Below, in pieces: positions 35,900 to 43,226 of a stretch of DNA of 64,000 bases (positions are counted from its first letter, which is position 1; every line of letters begins with the position of its first letter). A program made the position numbers and the translations under genes. The DNA lies in the NCBI RefSeq assembly GCF_000760935.2, contig NZ_CP049744.1, positions 1,364,001-1,428,000 on the forward strand. Reading direction: 5' to 3'. Under the pieces are notes generated by a model. That model saw only the letters and a program-made list of their open reading frames with translations, was not told where the DNA came from and did no database searches. Origin of the DNA: Rhodococcoides fascians A25f. GTDB lineage: Bacteria > Actinomycetota > Actinomycetes > Mycobacteriales > Mycobacteriaceae.

Positions 35900-37458
35900 G
35901 CCCAGTCCGCAAGAACACCAACGGACGGATCCTGTTCGTGGGATCCGGGCCGGGTGACCCGGCTCTGCTCACGGTCCGGGCACGTGAAGTGCTCGGAGCG
36001 GCCGAGCTCGCATTCACCGATCCCGACGTCGACAAGGGCGTCACCGCGCTCGTCGGTGCCGACGTCCCTCGGGACGCGGAGACGGGCGAGAACGGTGTCG
36101 AGGTTCGTCCGGCGCTCGGCGAGCCCGCCGAGGTCGCCAAAACGCTTCTCGCCGAGGCCAAGAACGGCCACGACGTCGTTCGCCTGGTCTCCGGAGATCC
36201 GCTCACCACCGATTCGGTGATCGCCGAGGTCAGCGCCGTCGCTCGGACGCACGTGCCCTTCGAGGTGCTCCCCGGCCTGCCCGCCGGATCCGCGGTGCCC
36301 AGCTACGCCGGCATGGCACTGGGCTCGGGCCACACCGAGGCCGACGTCCGCGGCGAGGTCGACTGGGCAGCGCTCGCTGCTGCTCCCGGCCCGCTGGTGC
36401 TGCACGCGACGTCGGGTCACCTGGCCGAAACTGCCAGTGCTCTCGTCGAACACGGATTGGCACCGCAGACGCCTGCCGCCATCACCGTTCGTGGCACCAC
36501 CCGTCAGCAGCGCACCGTCGAAGCAACACTGGCGACTCTGAACGACGCCGGATCCGAGCTCGTCGGATCGCTCGTCGTCACCGTCGGCAAGGTCGTCTCG
36601 GGCCGAAACAAGATGTCCTGGTGGGAGTCTCGCGCATTGTACGGCTGGACCGTGCTGGTGCCGCGTACCAAGGACCAGGCCGGTGAGATGAGCGACCGCC
36701 TCGTCACGCACGGGGCCATCCCGATCGAGGTTCCGACCATCGCCGTCGAGCCCCCGCGCAGCCCGGCCCAGATGGAACGGTCCGTCAAGGGCCTGGTCGA
36801 CGGCCGCTACCAGTGGGTTGTCTTCACCTCCACCAATGCCGTCCGGGCAGTGTGGGAGAAGTTCGAGGAGTTCGGGCTGGATGCCCGCGCGTTCTCCGGC
36901 GTCAAGATCGCGTGCGTCGGTGAGGCAACCGCGGCGAAGGTGCGCTCGTTCGGCATCAATCCCGAGCTCGTGCCGTCGGGGGAGCAGAGCTCGCTCGGAC
37001 TGCTCGAGGACTTCCCGCCGTACGACGAGGTGTTCGACCCGGTCAATCGAGTTCTGTTGCCGCGTGCCGACATCGCGACCGAAACGCTCGCCGAAGGGTT
37101 GCGCGAACGCGGTTGGGAGATCGACGACGTCACCGCATACCGCACCGTTCGGGCCGCGCCGCCCCCCGCCGAGACCCGCGAGATGATCAAGACCGGCGGA
37201 TTCGACGCAGTGTGCTTCACGTCGAGCTCCACCGTCCGGAACCTGGTCGGCATCGCCGGAAAGCCGCACGCCCGCACACTCGTTGCGTGCATCGGCCCCA
37301 AGACGGCGGAGACTGCCGTCGAATTCGGTCTGCGCGTGGACGTGCAGCCCGAGTCGGCTCAGGTCGGACCACTGGTGGAGGCACTCGCCGAGCACGCAGC
37401 TCGCCTGCGCGCCGAGGGTGCACTGCCCCCGCCGCGCAAGAAGTCACGTAGGCGCTGA
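35896..37458 (+). CDS. hemD: Uroporphyrinogen-III synthase fused to a methyltransferase-like domain
   Basis: 520-residue fusion. Residues about 10-245 resemble uroporphyrinogen-III methyltransferase (CobA/SUMT), starting with VGSGPGDPALLT. Residues about 255-505 are uroporphyrinogen-III synthase, with VVFTSTNAV, ACVGEATAAK, LLPRADIATETL and CFTSSSTVRNL. The synthase half should be active and closes hydroxymethylbilane to uroporphyrinogen III. The SUMT half has lost key residues: the conserved YDRLV reads FTDPDVD, the RLKGGDP segment reads RLVSGDP, and PGVTSA reads PGLPAG. ATG with GGAG ahead. A Lys/Arg-rich tail ends the protein. Confidence 0.88.
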   Translation: MSPVRKNTNGRILFVGSGPGDPALLTVRAREVLGAAELAFTDPDVDKGVTALVGADVPRDAETGENGVEVRPALGEPAEVAKTLLAEAKNGHDVVRLVSGDPLTTDSVIAEVSAVARTHVPFEVLPGLPAGSAVPSYAGMALGSGHTEADVRGEVDWAALAAAPGPLVLHATSGHLAETASALVEHGLAPQTPAAITVRGTTRQQRTVEATLATLNDAGSELVGSLVVTVGKVVSGRNKMSWWESRALYGWTVLVPRTKDQAGEMSDRLVTHGAIPIEVPTIAVEPPRSPAQMERSVKGLVDGRYQWVVFTSTNAVRAVWEKFEEFGLDARAFSGVKIACVGEATAAKVRSFGINPELVPSGEQSSLGLLEDFPPYDEVFDPVNRVLLPRADIATETLAEGLRERGWEIDDVTAYRTVRAAPPPAETREMIKTGGFDAVCFTSSSTVRNLVGIAGKPHARTLVACIGPKTAETAVEFGLRVDVQPESAQVGPLVEALAEHAARLRAEGALPPPRKKSRRR

Positions 37459-37465
37459 CGCGCCT

Positions 37466-37507
37466 CGTGCGCGTTTTGCGTAGCTCTGACTACGCAAAAC
37501 GCGCACG
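37466..37507. terminator. Perfect 18-base inverted repeat between hemD and hemB
   Basis: Arms at 37466-37483 and 37490-37507 match over all 18 positions around a six-base loop. It starts seven bases after the hemD stop. The next gene, hemB, is in the same direction with its start only 26 bases beyond, so this may end the rex-hemACD transcript or hold hemB expression down. It could also shield a processing site. Confidence 0.6.
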
Positions 37508-37533
37508 ACGAACGAAGTGAGGCAGGTTCCACC

Positions 37534-38508
37534 TTGTTCCCCACCGATCGCCCCCGACGCCTGCGCCGTACCCCGGCGCTGCGTCGGCTGGTAGCCGAAA
37601 CGTCCTTGGAGCCACGGCATCTGATACTGCCGATGTTCGTGGCCGACGGCATCTCCGAACCGCGAGAGATCAGCTCGATGCCCGGGGTGTTCCAGCACAC
37701 GCTGGACTCGCTGAGCGCAGCGGCCGAGGATGCCGTGACGGCAGGCGTCGGTGGCGTCATGCTGTTCGGTGTGCCGAAATCCGAGGACAAGGACGAAACC
37801 GGCTCGGGGGCAACCGATCCGGACGGAATTCTGAATCGTGGACTGGCTCGACTGAAGGCCGACCTCGGAGATTCGACGGTCATCATGGCCGATACCTGCC
37901 TGGACGAGTTCACTTCTCACGGCCACTGCGGGGTGCTGGGGGAGAACGGCTCGATCGACAACGACGCCACCCTGCTGCGCTACGTCGACATGGCCGTCGC
38001 TCAGGCGGACGCGGGCGCGCATCTGCTCGGACCCAGCGGAATGATGGACGGACAGGTCGGTGCGATCCGCGCCGGACTGGACGCGGCCGGTCACGTCGAG
38101 GTGGGACAGCTGGCGTACTCCGCGAAGTACGCCTCGGCCTTCTACGGCCCGTTCCGGGAAGCCGTCGGCTCGTCGCTGCAGGGCGATCGCCGGACGTATC
38201 AGCAAGACGCCCGGAACCGCCGAGAGGCCACCCACGAGGTGGAGCTCGATCTCGCCGAAGGTGCCGACATGGTGATGGTCAAGCCGGCCATGTCCTACCT
38301 CGACATACTCCGCGATGTGGCCGAGATGTCGCCGGTTCCGGTTGCGGCGTATCAGATCTCCGGGGAATATGCCATGATCACCGCCGCCGCACAGAACGGG
38401 TGGATCGATCGCGATGCGGCGGTGCTGGAATCGCTCGTCGGGATTCGGCGTGCGGGTGCCGATGTGGTACTGACCTACTGGGCAACCGAAGTGGCGGGCT
38501 GGCTGTGA
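37534..38508 (+). CDS. hemB: Delta-aminolevulinic acid dehydratase (porphobilinogen synthase)
   Basis: Joins two 5-aminolevulinate molecules to porphobilinogen. 324 residues. The two Schiff-base lysines are Lys198 in YSAKYASAFYGPF and Lys250 in VMVKPAMSYLDI. The metal site reads DTCLDEFTSHGHCG, keeping two cysteines of the zinc class (Cys122, Cys132) but with Asp in the place of the middle cysteine. A TTG start is used because no ATG or GTG lies in frame nearby. It ends in a four-base overlap with a membrane protein gene. Confidence 0.93.
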   Translation: MFPTDRPRRLRRTPALRRLVAETSLEPRHLILPMFVADGISEPREISSMPGVFQHTLDSLSAAAEDAVTAGVGGVMLFGVPKSEDKDETGSGATDPDGILNRGLARLKADLGDSTVIMADTCLDEFTSHGHCGVLGENGSIDNDATLLRYVDMAVAQADAGAHLLGPSGMMDGQVGAIRAGLDAAGHVEVGQLAYSAKYASAFYGPFREAVGSSLQGDRRTYQQDARNRREATHEVELDLAEGADMVMVKPAMSYLDILRDVAEMSPVPVAAYQISGEYAMITAAAQNGWIDRDAAVLESLVGIRRAGADVVLTYWATEVAGWL

Positions 38509-39128
38509 ACGATTTTCCACCGGGAAACAACCCCGACAGCAACACGCCCAACAATCCACCGTCGCAACCGGATTGGCAGCGCTGGGAGCTCGAGCACGGG
38601 TTCCCGCAATCGGGTCCGGAGCTGGAGCCGACTCCACGACCGGCACCGGTCGACGTGGAGACGGCTCGCCATCTCTGGTGGGGAGTGGCGCTGATCGGCG
38701 CTCTCTCGGCCCTGTATTCGGTGTGGACGTTGTTCGGGGCGCGTGAGGAATTTGCGCAGTCTCTGCTCGACGAACTCGCGGCGCAGGACGCGGCAGCGGA
38801 CATGACCGTCGAGTCCACGCAGTCGATGGTGACGGTGATGCTGGTCGTCACCATATTCGTCGTGATCGGTTTCGGGGCGCTGTTCCTGTTCTGGGTCAAG
38901 CGGATGCGCGCGGGCAAGATGTGGGCCCGGATGCTGCTGACCGTCATCGGATCGTTCATCGTGTTCACCACGATCCTCGATCTGTTCGCCATGGCATCGA
39001 CGGCGGGGGCCATGAACATCGTGATGGGCGTGATCGGTATCGGCCAGGGTGTACTTGCCGCCGGGGCGATCTACCTGATGCATCGTCGTGAATCCAACGA
39101 ATACTTCGTCGCGTCCAGACGGCGGTAG
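38505..39128 (+). CDS. Membrane protein of unknown function, coupled to hemB
   Basis: 207 residues. The first 65 are Pro/Asn-rich and cytoplasmic. Four hydrophobic segments follow, starting around WWGVALIGALSALYSVWTL. A charged loop between the first two, REEFAQSLLDELAAQDAAAD, looks helical. The GTG at 38505 overlaps the hemB stop. It is in the position of Rv0513 of M. tuberculosis. Coupling to hemB suggests a shared regulatory need, but there is no functional clue in the sequence. Confidence 0.78.
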   Translation: MNDFPPGNNPDSNTPNNPPSQPDWQRWELEHGFPQSGPELEPTPRPAPVDVETARHLWWGVALIGALSALYSVWTLFGAREEFAQSLLDELAAQDAAADMTVESTQSMVTVMLVVTIFVVIGFGALFLFWVKRMRAGKMWARMLLTVIGSFIVFTTILDLFAMASTAGAMNIVMGVIGIGQGVLAAGAIYLMHRRESNEYFVASRRR

Positions 39129-39225
39129 TTGTCGGAACTCGGAAGTTTCGGGCGTGTTCTCGGCTGTGATCTCTGCTGTGTGACTAGCATCACTCTCGAT
39201 ATCTTTTCGAGTGATCGGATCCGAC

Positions 39226-39387
39226 ATGGCAGAGAACACCCCTGCAGTAGCGAGCGTGACCCAGCCGGCAGCCGACCGCGAGCCCTGTCCCCAGGAGAGC
39301 GGCCGTCCCGGTTGGGCGCTGCTCGGGTTGCTTCTCGCCGTCTCGGCCGCGATCGCAATCATGGCGCTGGGAATTTCTGCAGGCTGA
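39226..39387 (+). CDS. 53-residue single-pass membrane protein
   Basis: ATG at 39226, TGA at 39385-39387. About 30 polar residues precede one hydrophobic segment, WALLGLLLAVSAAIAIMALGI, which ends three residues from the C-terminus, giving a tail-anchored layout. The codon pattern is GC-rich at third positions, as in its neighbours. An imperfect inverted repeat (ATCACTC / GAGTGAT around 39189-39214) lies just upstream. No family recognised. Confidence 0.55.
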   Translation: MAENTPAVASVTQPAADREPCPQESGRPGWALLGLLLAVSAAIAIMALGISAG

Positions 39388-39448
39388 GCGCGCTGGGCCC
39401 GTACAGAATTTCTGCCGCCGGAACCCTTTCACACCCCGCGGTGGCAGG

Positions 39449-39886
39449 ATGTCTGGCGTGAGCGCAGACACCGACGCATCGATCGTCCGTCCTCGGGTGG
39501 TCTCGGCCGCCTACTGGCTGTGGTTGGCCTCGGCCGTGTTGCTGATCGTCGTCTGCATGATCGCCCTGACGCTTCCCGCCGATCAGATTCGTGCCTCGTT
39601 CAGCTCGGAAGCACAGGGCAATTCGTTCCTCACCGTCTTTCGCGGCCTCGGCGTGATCTCCGGAGTGGTCGGATTGGCCATCGGACTGATGTCGAGCCAC
39701 GTCCGCGGCGGTGACCGCAGATTTCGACGGGCTCTGGCGGCGCTGTCGGGAGTTGCCGCTCTGCTGCTGATCTTCGCGGCGCTGGTGTTCCCGTTCGTTC
39801 CGCTGGTGATCACCATCGGCCTTGTTCTCGCGGCCGTTCTCGTCTACCGACCGTCGGCGCGGGAGTGGTTTCATCGTGAGCAGTGA
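39449..39886 (+). CDS. Small membrane protein of unknown function
   Basis: 145 residues with four hydrophobic segments (about 20-40, 62-82, 96-112 and 116-131) and a basic loop RGGDRRFRR between the second and third. ATG at 39449; a GTG nine bases later is possible. It is the first of three overlapping small membrane-protein genes. No recognised domain. Confidence 0.7.
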   Translation: MSGVSADTDASIVRPRVVSAAYWLWLASAVLLIVVCMIALTLPADQIRASFSSEAQGNSFLTVFRGLGVISGVVGLAIGLMSSHVRGGDRRFRRALAALSGVAALLLIFAALVFPFVPLVITIGLVLAAVLVYRPSAREWFHREQ

Positions 39887-40364
39887 GATGTCGGCGGGCG
39901 AGACCGTGCTGTTCCACGAACCCGGTGGTCGATGGCGCATGTTGGCTTGGGGGCCTGCGTTCTGCCTCGTGGTACTCGCCGTCGAGCTCGCGTCCGGTCC
40001 GGTGATCCACTGGTTCGCACTCGCGCTGTTCTCGCTGATTCTCGTCGGTCTCACCTACGTTCAGCTGCGCGCCGCTCGCATGCACGTCAGCGTCGAACTC
40101 ACCACCCGAGCGCTGCGTCAGGGCACGGAGACGGTCGACGTCGCCGATATCGAAGACATCTTTCCTCCGGCCGAGTACGCCGACGACGAGTACGAGCCCA
40201 AGAGGTGGGAGACGGCGCGAGTGCTCGGGGAGCTTTCGGGGGTGCCGCGGAAGCGCCACGGCATCGGGCTACGGCTGGTGGGCGGCGGACTGGTTCAGGC
40301 CTGGGCCAAGGACGACGACGGGTTGCGTGCGGCCCTCGAAACGGCCAAACGGGAGTACCTGTGA
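39876..40364 (+). CDS. Membrane protein of unknown function with a soluble C-terminal domain
   Basis: 162 residues from the GTG at 39876, which has GGGAG ten bases ahead and overlaps the previous gene by 11 bases; an ATG at 39888 is the alternative. Two hydrophobic segments (about residues 22-58) are followed by a soluble part with VETTRAL-type strands, an acidic EDIFPPAEYADDEYEP stretch and RKRHGIGLRLVGGGLVQAW. That layout fits a small PH-like or DUF3093-type fold, but this is a guess. Its stop overlaps the next start. Confidence 0.65.
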   Translation: MSSEMSAGETVLFHEPGGRWRMLAWGPAFCLVVLAVELASGPVIHWFALALFSLILVGLTYVQLRAARMHVSVELTTRALRQGTETVDVADIEDIFPPAEYADDEYEPKRWETARVLGELSGVPRKRHGIGLRLVGGGLVQAWAKDDDGLRAALETAKREYL

Positions 40365-40612
40365 GGAAGTCCGTCGGCTGGGTGGAGATCGTGGTTACGC
40401 TGCTGGCGGGGATCGGAGCCGTGGCGTGCTGGAACATGGGTGTGCGAACCACCGCGTTCCCCGCGGTTCCCGACGTGTTCCCGGCATATCAGGGGACGTT
40501 CTACTCGGGGTCCTGGATCGCGCTGGCCGCCCTCGCCGTCATAGTCGCGGGATTGCTGATCGTCGACGGTGTGCGCCGAGTCCGAACGGAAGAGTCACCC
40601 CCTACCCGGTAG
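40361..40612 (+). CDS. 83-residue membrane protein
   Basis: Two hydrophobic segments (about residues 8-25 and 48-68) joined by an extracytoplasmic loop with aromatic residues, then a short basic tail. GTG overlapping the previous stop (GTGA). It ends inside the CsoR operator that controls the next gene, so transcription through this gene reads across that operator. Function unknown. Confidence 0.65.
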   Translation: MRKSVGWVEIVVTLLAGIGAVACWNMGVRTTAFPAVPDVFPAYQGTFYSGSWIALAALAVIVAGLLIVDGVRRVRTEESPPTR

Positions 40613-40615
40613 GGG
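40599..40615. promoter_or_regulatory. CsoR operator overlapping the csoR promoter
   Basis: CCCCTACC, one base, GGTAGGGG: a 17-base palindrome 13 bases upstream of the csoR start and typical of copper-sensing CsoR operators. A likely -10 element, TATAGT, follows directly at 40616-40621, so repressor bound here would block RNA polymerase. Confidence 0.75.
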
Positions 40616-40627
40616 TATAGTGAGGCT

Positions 40628-40909
40628 ATGAGCAGCTACAGCGCCGAGCAGGACGACCTGCTGAAGCGATTGCGTCGTATAGAGGGTCAAGTGGCCGGGA
40701 TATCCCGCATGGTCGCCGACGACCGCTACTGCATCGACGTTCTCACCCAGGTCTCTGCCGTAACCAAAGCGCTGCAGTCGGTCTCGTTGAAGCTGCTCGA
40801 TGCCCACCTCGCCGGCTGCGTCGTGGAGGCGGCGAGGCAGGGCGGGCCGGAAGCAGACGCGAAAGTGAAAGAAGCGTCCGAGGCCATCGCGCGCCTCGTG
40901 CGCTCCTGA
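40628..40909 (+). CDS. csoR: Copper-sensing repressor CsoR
   Basis: All-helical metal-responsive repressor of 93 residues. The Cu(I) ligands are in place: Cys35 in YCIDVL, His60 and Cys64 in DAHLAGC, the C-H-C set of CsoR. Copper binding should release it from its operator, which overlaps its own promoter. The -10 element places the transcription start at or very near the ATG, so the mRNA may be leaderless. It is followed after 20 bases by a copper chaperone gene; no copper-exporting ATPase gene follows. Confidence 0.92.
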   Translation: MSSYSAEQDDLLKRLRRIEGQVAGISRMVADDRYCIDVLTQVSAVTKALQSVSLKLLDAHLAGCVVEAARQGGPEADAKVKEASEAIARLVRS

Positions 40910-40929
40910 CGACAGAAGGGGAGTCGACG

Positions 40930-41133
40930 ATGCAGACGACATATTCGGTCGAGGGCATGACGTGCGCACACTGTGCCGCGTCGGTGAAGGAAGAAGTCTC
41001 CGAGATCGCGGGGGTCACCGGTGTCGATGTGGACGTGGACGCCGGTTCCGTTGTGGTGAGCAGTGATTCGGCACTCGATACCGCGACGGTTGATGCTGCC
41101 GTCGCCGAGGCCGGGTACCGCCTCGCGTCGTGA
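40930..41133 (+). CDS. copZ: Heavy-metal-associated copper chaperone (CopZ-like)
   Basis: 67-residue HMA domain that carries Cu(I) in the cytoplasm. The metal loop is GMTCAHC (Cys12, Cys15), and the beta-alpha-beta pattern covers the whole chain. The ribosome site AAGGGGAG precedes the ATG. It shares the csoR promoter. The usual third member, a CopA-type P1B ATPase, is not in the next 20 kb, so the chaperone must deliver copper to a protein encoded elsewhere. Confidence 0.9.
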   Translation: MQTTYSVEGMTCAHCAASVKEEVSEIAGVTGVDVDVDAGSVVVSSDSALDTATVDAAVAEAGYRLAS

Positions 41134-41218
41134 GCTGGCGGTTCACCTCCTGACTGTGTTTAAAATCATGTGATACCGGTCATATCGGGCTGGTCGCAGA
41201 TCGTCGTCAGGAGTGTGG

Positions 41219-42397
41219 ATGAACAAGCTGGTGTCCAGTTCCGGAGTGCTCGCCGCCAGTGTCTTCCTGACGCTGGCATGTTCGACGGGCGCGACGGCAC
41301 AGACCGATCCGCTCCCTGATCTGACGGTCACCACGGTGCTCGACGGACTCGCGAGACCATGGGATGCCGTGGTCGCGCCCGACGGAACGGTGCTGACGGG
41401 TGAACGGTCCGGGCGGTTCGTGATCCGCGATGTCGACGGGGCCACCCGCGAGCTCGATGCCGACCTCGACGATCTGTACGCGTCGGGGGAAACCGGACTC
41501 ATGGGCATCGCCCTGGCCACGGACTTCGGCACATCCAGAACGATCTACACGTGCCAAGGTGTGCAAGGCGGCGGAGCAGGCACGGGCAGCGCCGGAACCG
41601 GCAGCGCGGGCGGCGGCGGAAGTGACAACCACATTGCCGTCCTCTCGTGGACGGTGGACACGGCGTGGACCGCGCTGACGCGCACCGGCACGCTGATCGA
41701 CGACATTCCCGTCGCCGACGGTGGGCGTCACGGCGGCTGCCGCATCCTCGCTCATCCCGACGGCACCCTGTACGTCGGTACCGGCGACACTGCAACGCCG
41801 ACGGTGCCGCAAGATCGAAACTCGTTGGGCGGCAAGGTTCTGCACGTCAACGCCGACGGTTCCCCGGCGGCCGATTCACCGGATCGCATCTTCACACTCG
41901 GCCATCGCAACGTGCAGGGCTTGGCCATCCGCCCCGGGACCGGACAGATCTACGAGGTGGAGCAGGGTACGACTCGCGACGACGAACTGAATCTGCTCGA
42001 GCCCGGCGGAAACTACGGCTACCGCCCCGACCGACTCCCGGTCATCTACGACGAATCGGTACCGATGACCGATCCAACCCGGGTGCCCGGTGCACTCGCG
42101 GCGGTCTGGAGTTCGGGTAGCCCCACCATCGCTACGCCCGGCCTCACCTTCGCGAACGGTGCAGGATGGGGCTCCTGGAACGGTGCCGCGGTGGTGTCGA
42201 GTCAGCAGGGCGAGAAGCTCGTGTTCCTCAAGTTGTCCGAGGACGGCACCGAATACGTCGACGAAGCGGACGCATTGGTCGGTACGTACGGACGCCTGCG
42301 TTCGCTCACCAGCTTCGGCAACGACGGAGCGTTTCTGCTCACCACCGACAACGGGTCCGACGACAAGGTTCTGCTCGTCACTCCCGCTGCCGGCTGA
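41219..42397 (+). CDS. Secreted PQQ-dependent sugar dehydrogenase-like protein
   Basis: Beta-propeller protein of the glucose/sorbosone dehydrogenase family, 392 residues. A signal peptide with hydrophobic core at about residues 8-24 ends near ATAQ; the LACS just before could be a lipobox. Conserved pieces include GLARPWDAV, ETGLMGIAL, GGRHGGCRI, FTLGHRNVQGLA and LLEPGGNYGY. A Gly/Ser/Thr-rich insert of about 20 residues lies near residue 115. ATG at 41219 chosen for the AGGAG five bases ahead; a GTG at 41213 is in frame. Whether it binds PQQ is unknown, because many family members do not. It overlaps the next gene. Confidence 0.85.
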   Translation: MNKLVSSSGVLAASVFLTLACSTGATAQTDPLPDLTVTTVLDGLARPWDAVVAPDGTVLTGERSGRFVIRDVDGATRELDADLDDLYASGETGLMGIALATDFGTSRTIYTCQGVQGGGAGTGSAGTGSAGGGGSDNHIAVLSWTVDTAWTALTRTGTLIDDIPVADGGRHGGCRILAHPDGTLYVGTGDTATPTVPQDRNSLGGKVLHVNADGSPAADSPDRIFTLGHRNVQGLAIRPGTGQIYEVEQGTTRDDELNLLEPGGNYGYRPDRLPVIYDESVPMTDPTRVPGALAAVWSSGSPTIATPGLTFANGAGWGSWNGAAVVSSQQGEKLVFLKLSEDGTEYVDEADALVGTYGRLRSLTSFGNDGAFLLTTDNGSDDKVLLVTPAAG

Positions 42398-43191
42398 TGT
42401 GTGGCCCCGAGGTCGTCGAGACGGTTCACCGCACACTGGGCCGTAGGGCGTTGTTCGGATCGTTGGGCGCGGCTGCGCTGACGGTCGCGGCAAGCGGGGC
42501 GGTGCGTGCCGAACCCGTTGTCGCCGCGGCTGTTCCGGCCGGCCGACTGGTCGACCTGACGCATACCCTGAGCCCCACGTTTCCGGTGTGGCCGGGCAGC
42601 GAACCGTTCTCGATGCGCCCGGTCGCGGCCTACGAGCTCGGTGGGTTCCTGGTGAACAAGCTCTCGTACTGGGAGCACACCGGCACACACATCGATGCCC
42701 CTGCGCACCGTGTTCGCGGCGGGGCGACGGCCGACGTGCTGCCCTTGGACGATCTGATCGCCCCACTCGTCGTCGTGGACATATCGGCGCGGGCCGAGGC
42801 CGATCCGGAAGCGGTGGTGACACCCGAGGACATCGACCGATGGGAGCGTGAGCACGGCCGAATACCCGATCGGGCATTGGTCGCGATGCACAGTCGGTGG
42901 CAGACCCGACTTGCCGAGCGTGCCGCGCCGGGCTTCGGCGCAGCCGCGGCACAGATGCTGGTACGTGAGCGCAACATCGTCGGAATCGGGGTCGACACGC
43001 TGAGCCTCGACCGGATGAACGACCGCGAATACCCCGCGCACACAGCCGTTCTCGGGGCGGGCCGGTACGGAGTCGAAGCGCTGGCGAATCTCGATGCGGT
43101 GCCCCCGGCAGGGGCGACGGTCGTCGTCGGCGCACCCAAGCACGCCGGCGCGACCGGTGGCCCCTGCCGAGTTTTCGCGATAGTCCCCTAG
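42397..43191 (+). CDS. Exported cyclase/kynurenine-formamidase-like hydrolase
   Basis: Metal-dependent cyclase-family hydrolase of 264 residues. The N-terminus has a twin-arginine pattern, GRRALFGSLG, before a hydrophobic stretch ending near AVRAE, so Tat export is likely. The metal-site motif is EHTGTHIDAPAH, the family hallmark, and the domain begins DLTHTLSPTFPVWPG. ATG overlapping the stop of the sugar-dehydrogenase-like gene by one base, so the two exported proteins are co-translated. The substrate is open; relatives open formamides, lactones or cyclic imides. Confidence 0.85.
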   Translation: MCGPEVVETVHRTLGRRALFGSLGAAALTVAASGAVRAEPVVAAAVPAGRLVDLTHTLSPTFPVWPGSEPFSMRPVAAYELGGFLVNKLSYWEHTGTHIDAPAHRVRGGATADVLPLDDLIAPLVVVDISARAEADPEAVVTPEDIDRWEREHGRIPDRALVAMHSRWQTRLAERAAPGFGAAAAQMLVRERNIVGIGVDTLSLDRMNDREYPAHTAVLGAGRYGVEALANLDAVPPAGATVVVGAPKHAGATGGPCRVFAIVP

Positions 43192-43226
43192 TCGGTTCGG
43201 TCTCCTGGCTCCGATCCCGTCATGCG

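Noticed and set aside
39188-39214. Inverted repeat ATCACTC / GAGTGAT before the 53-residue ORF as an operator
   Set aside because: The arms are short and imperfect, and there is no matching regulator nearby, so it is mentioned only as context.
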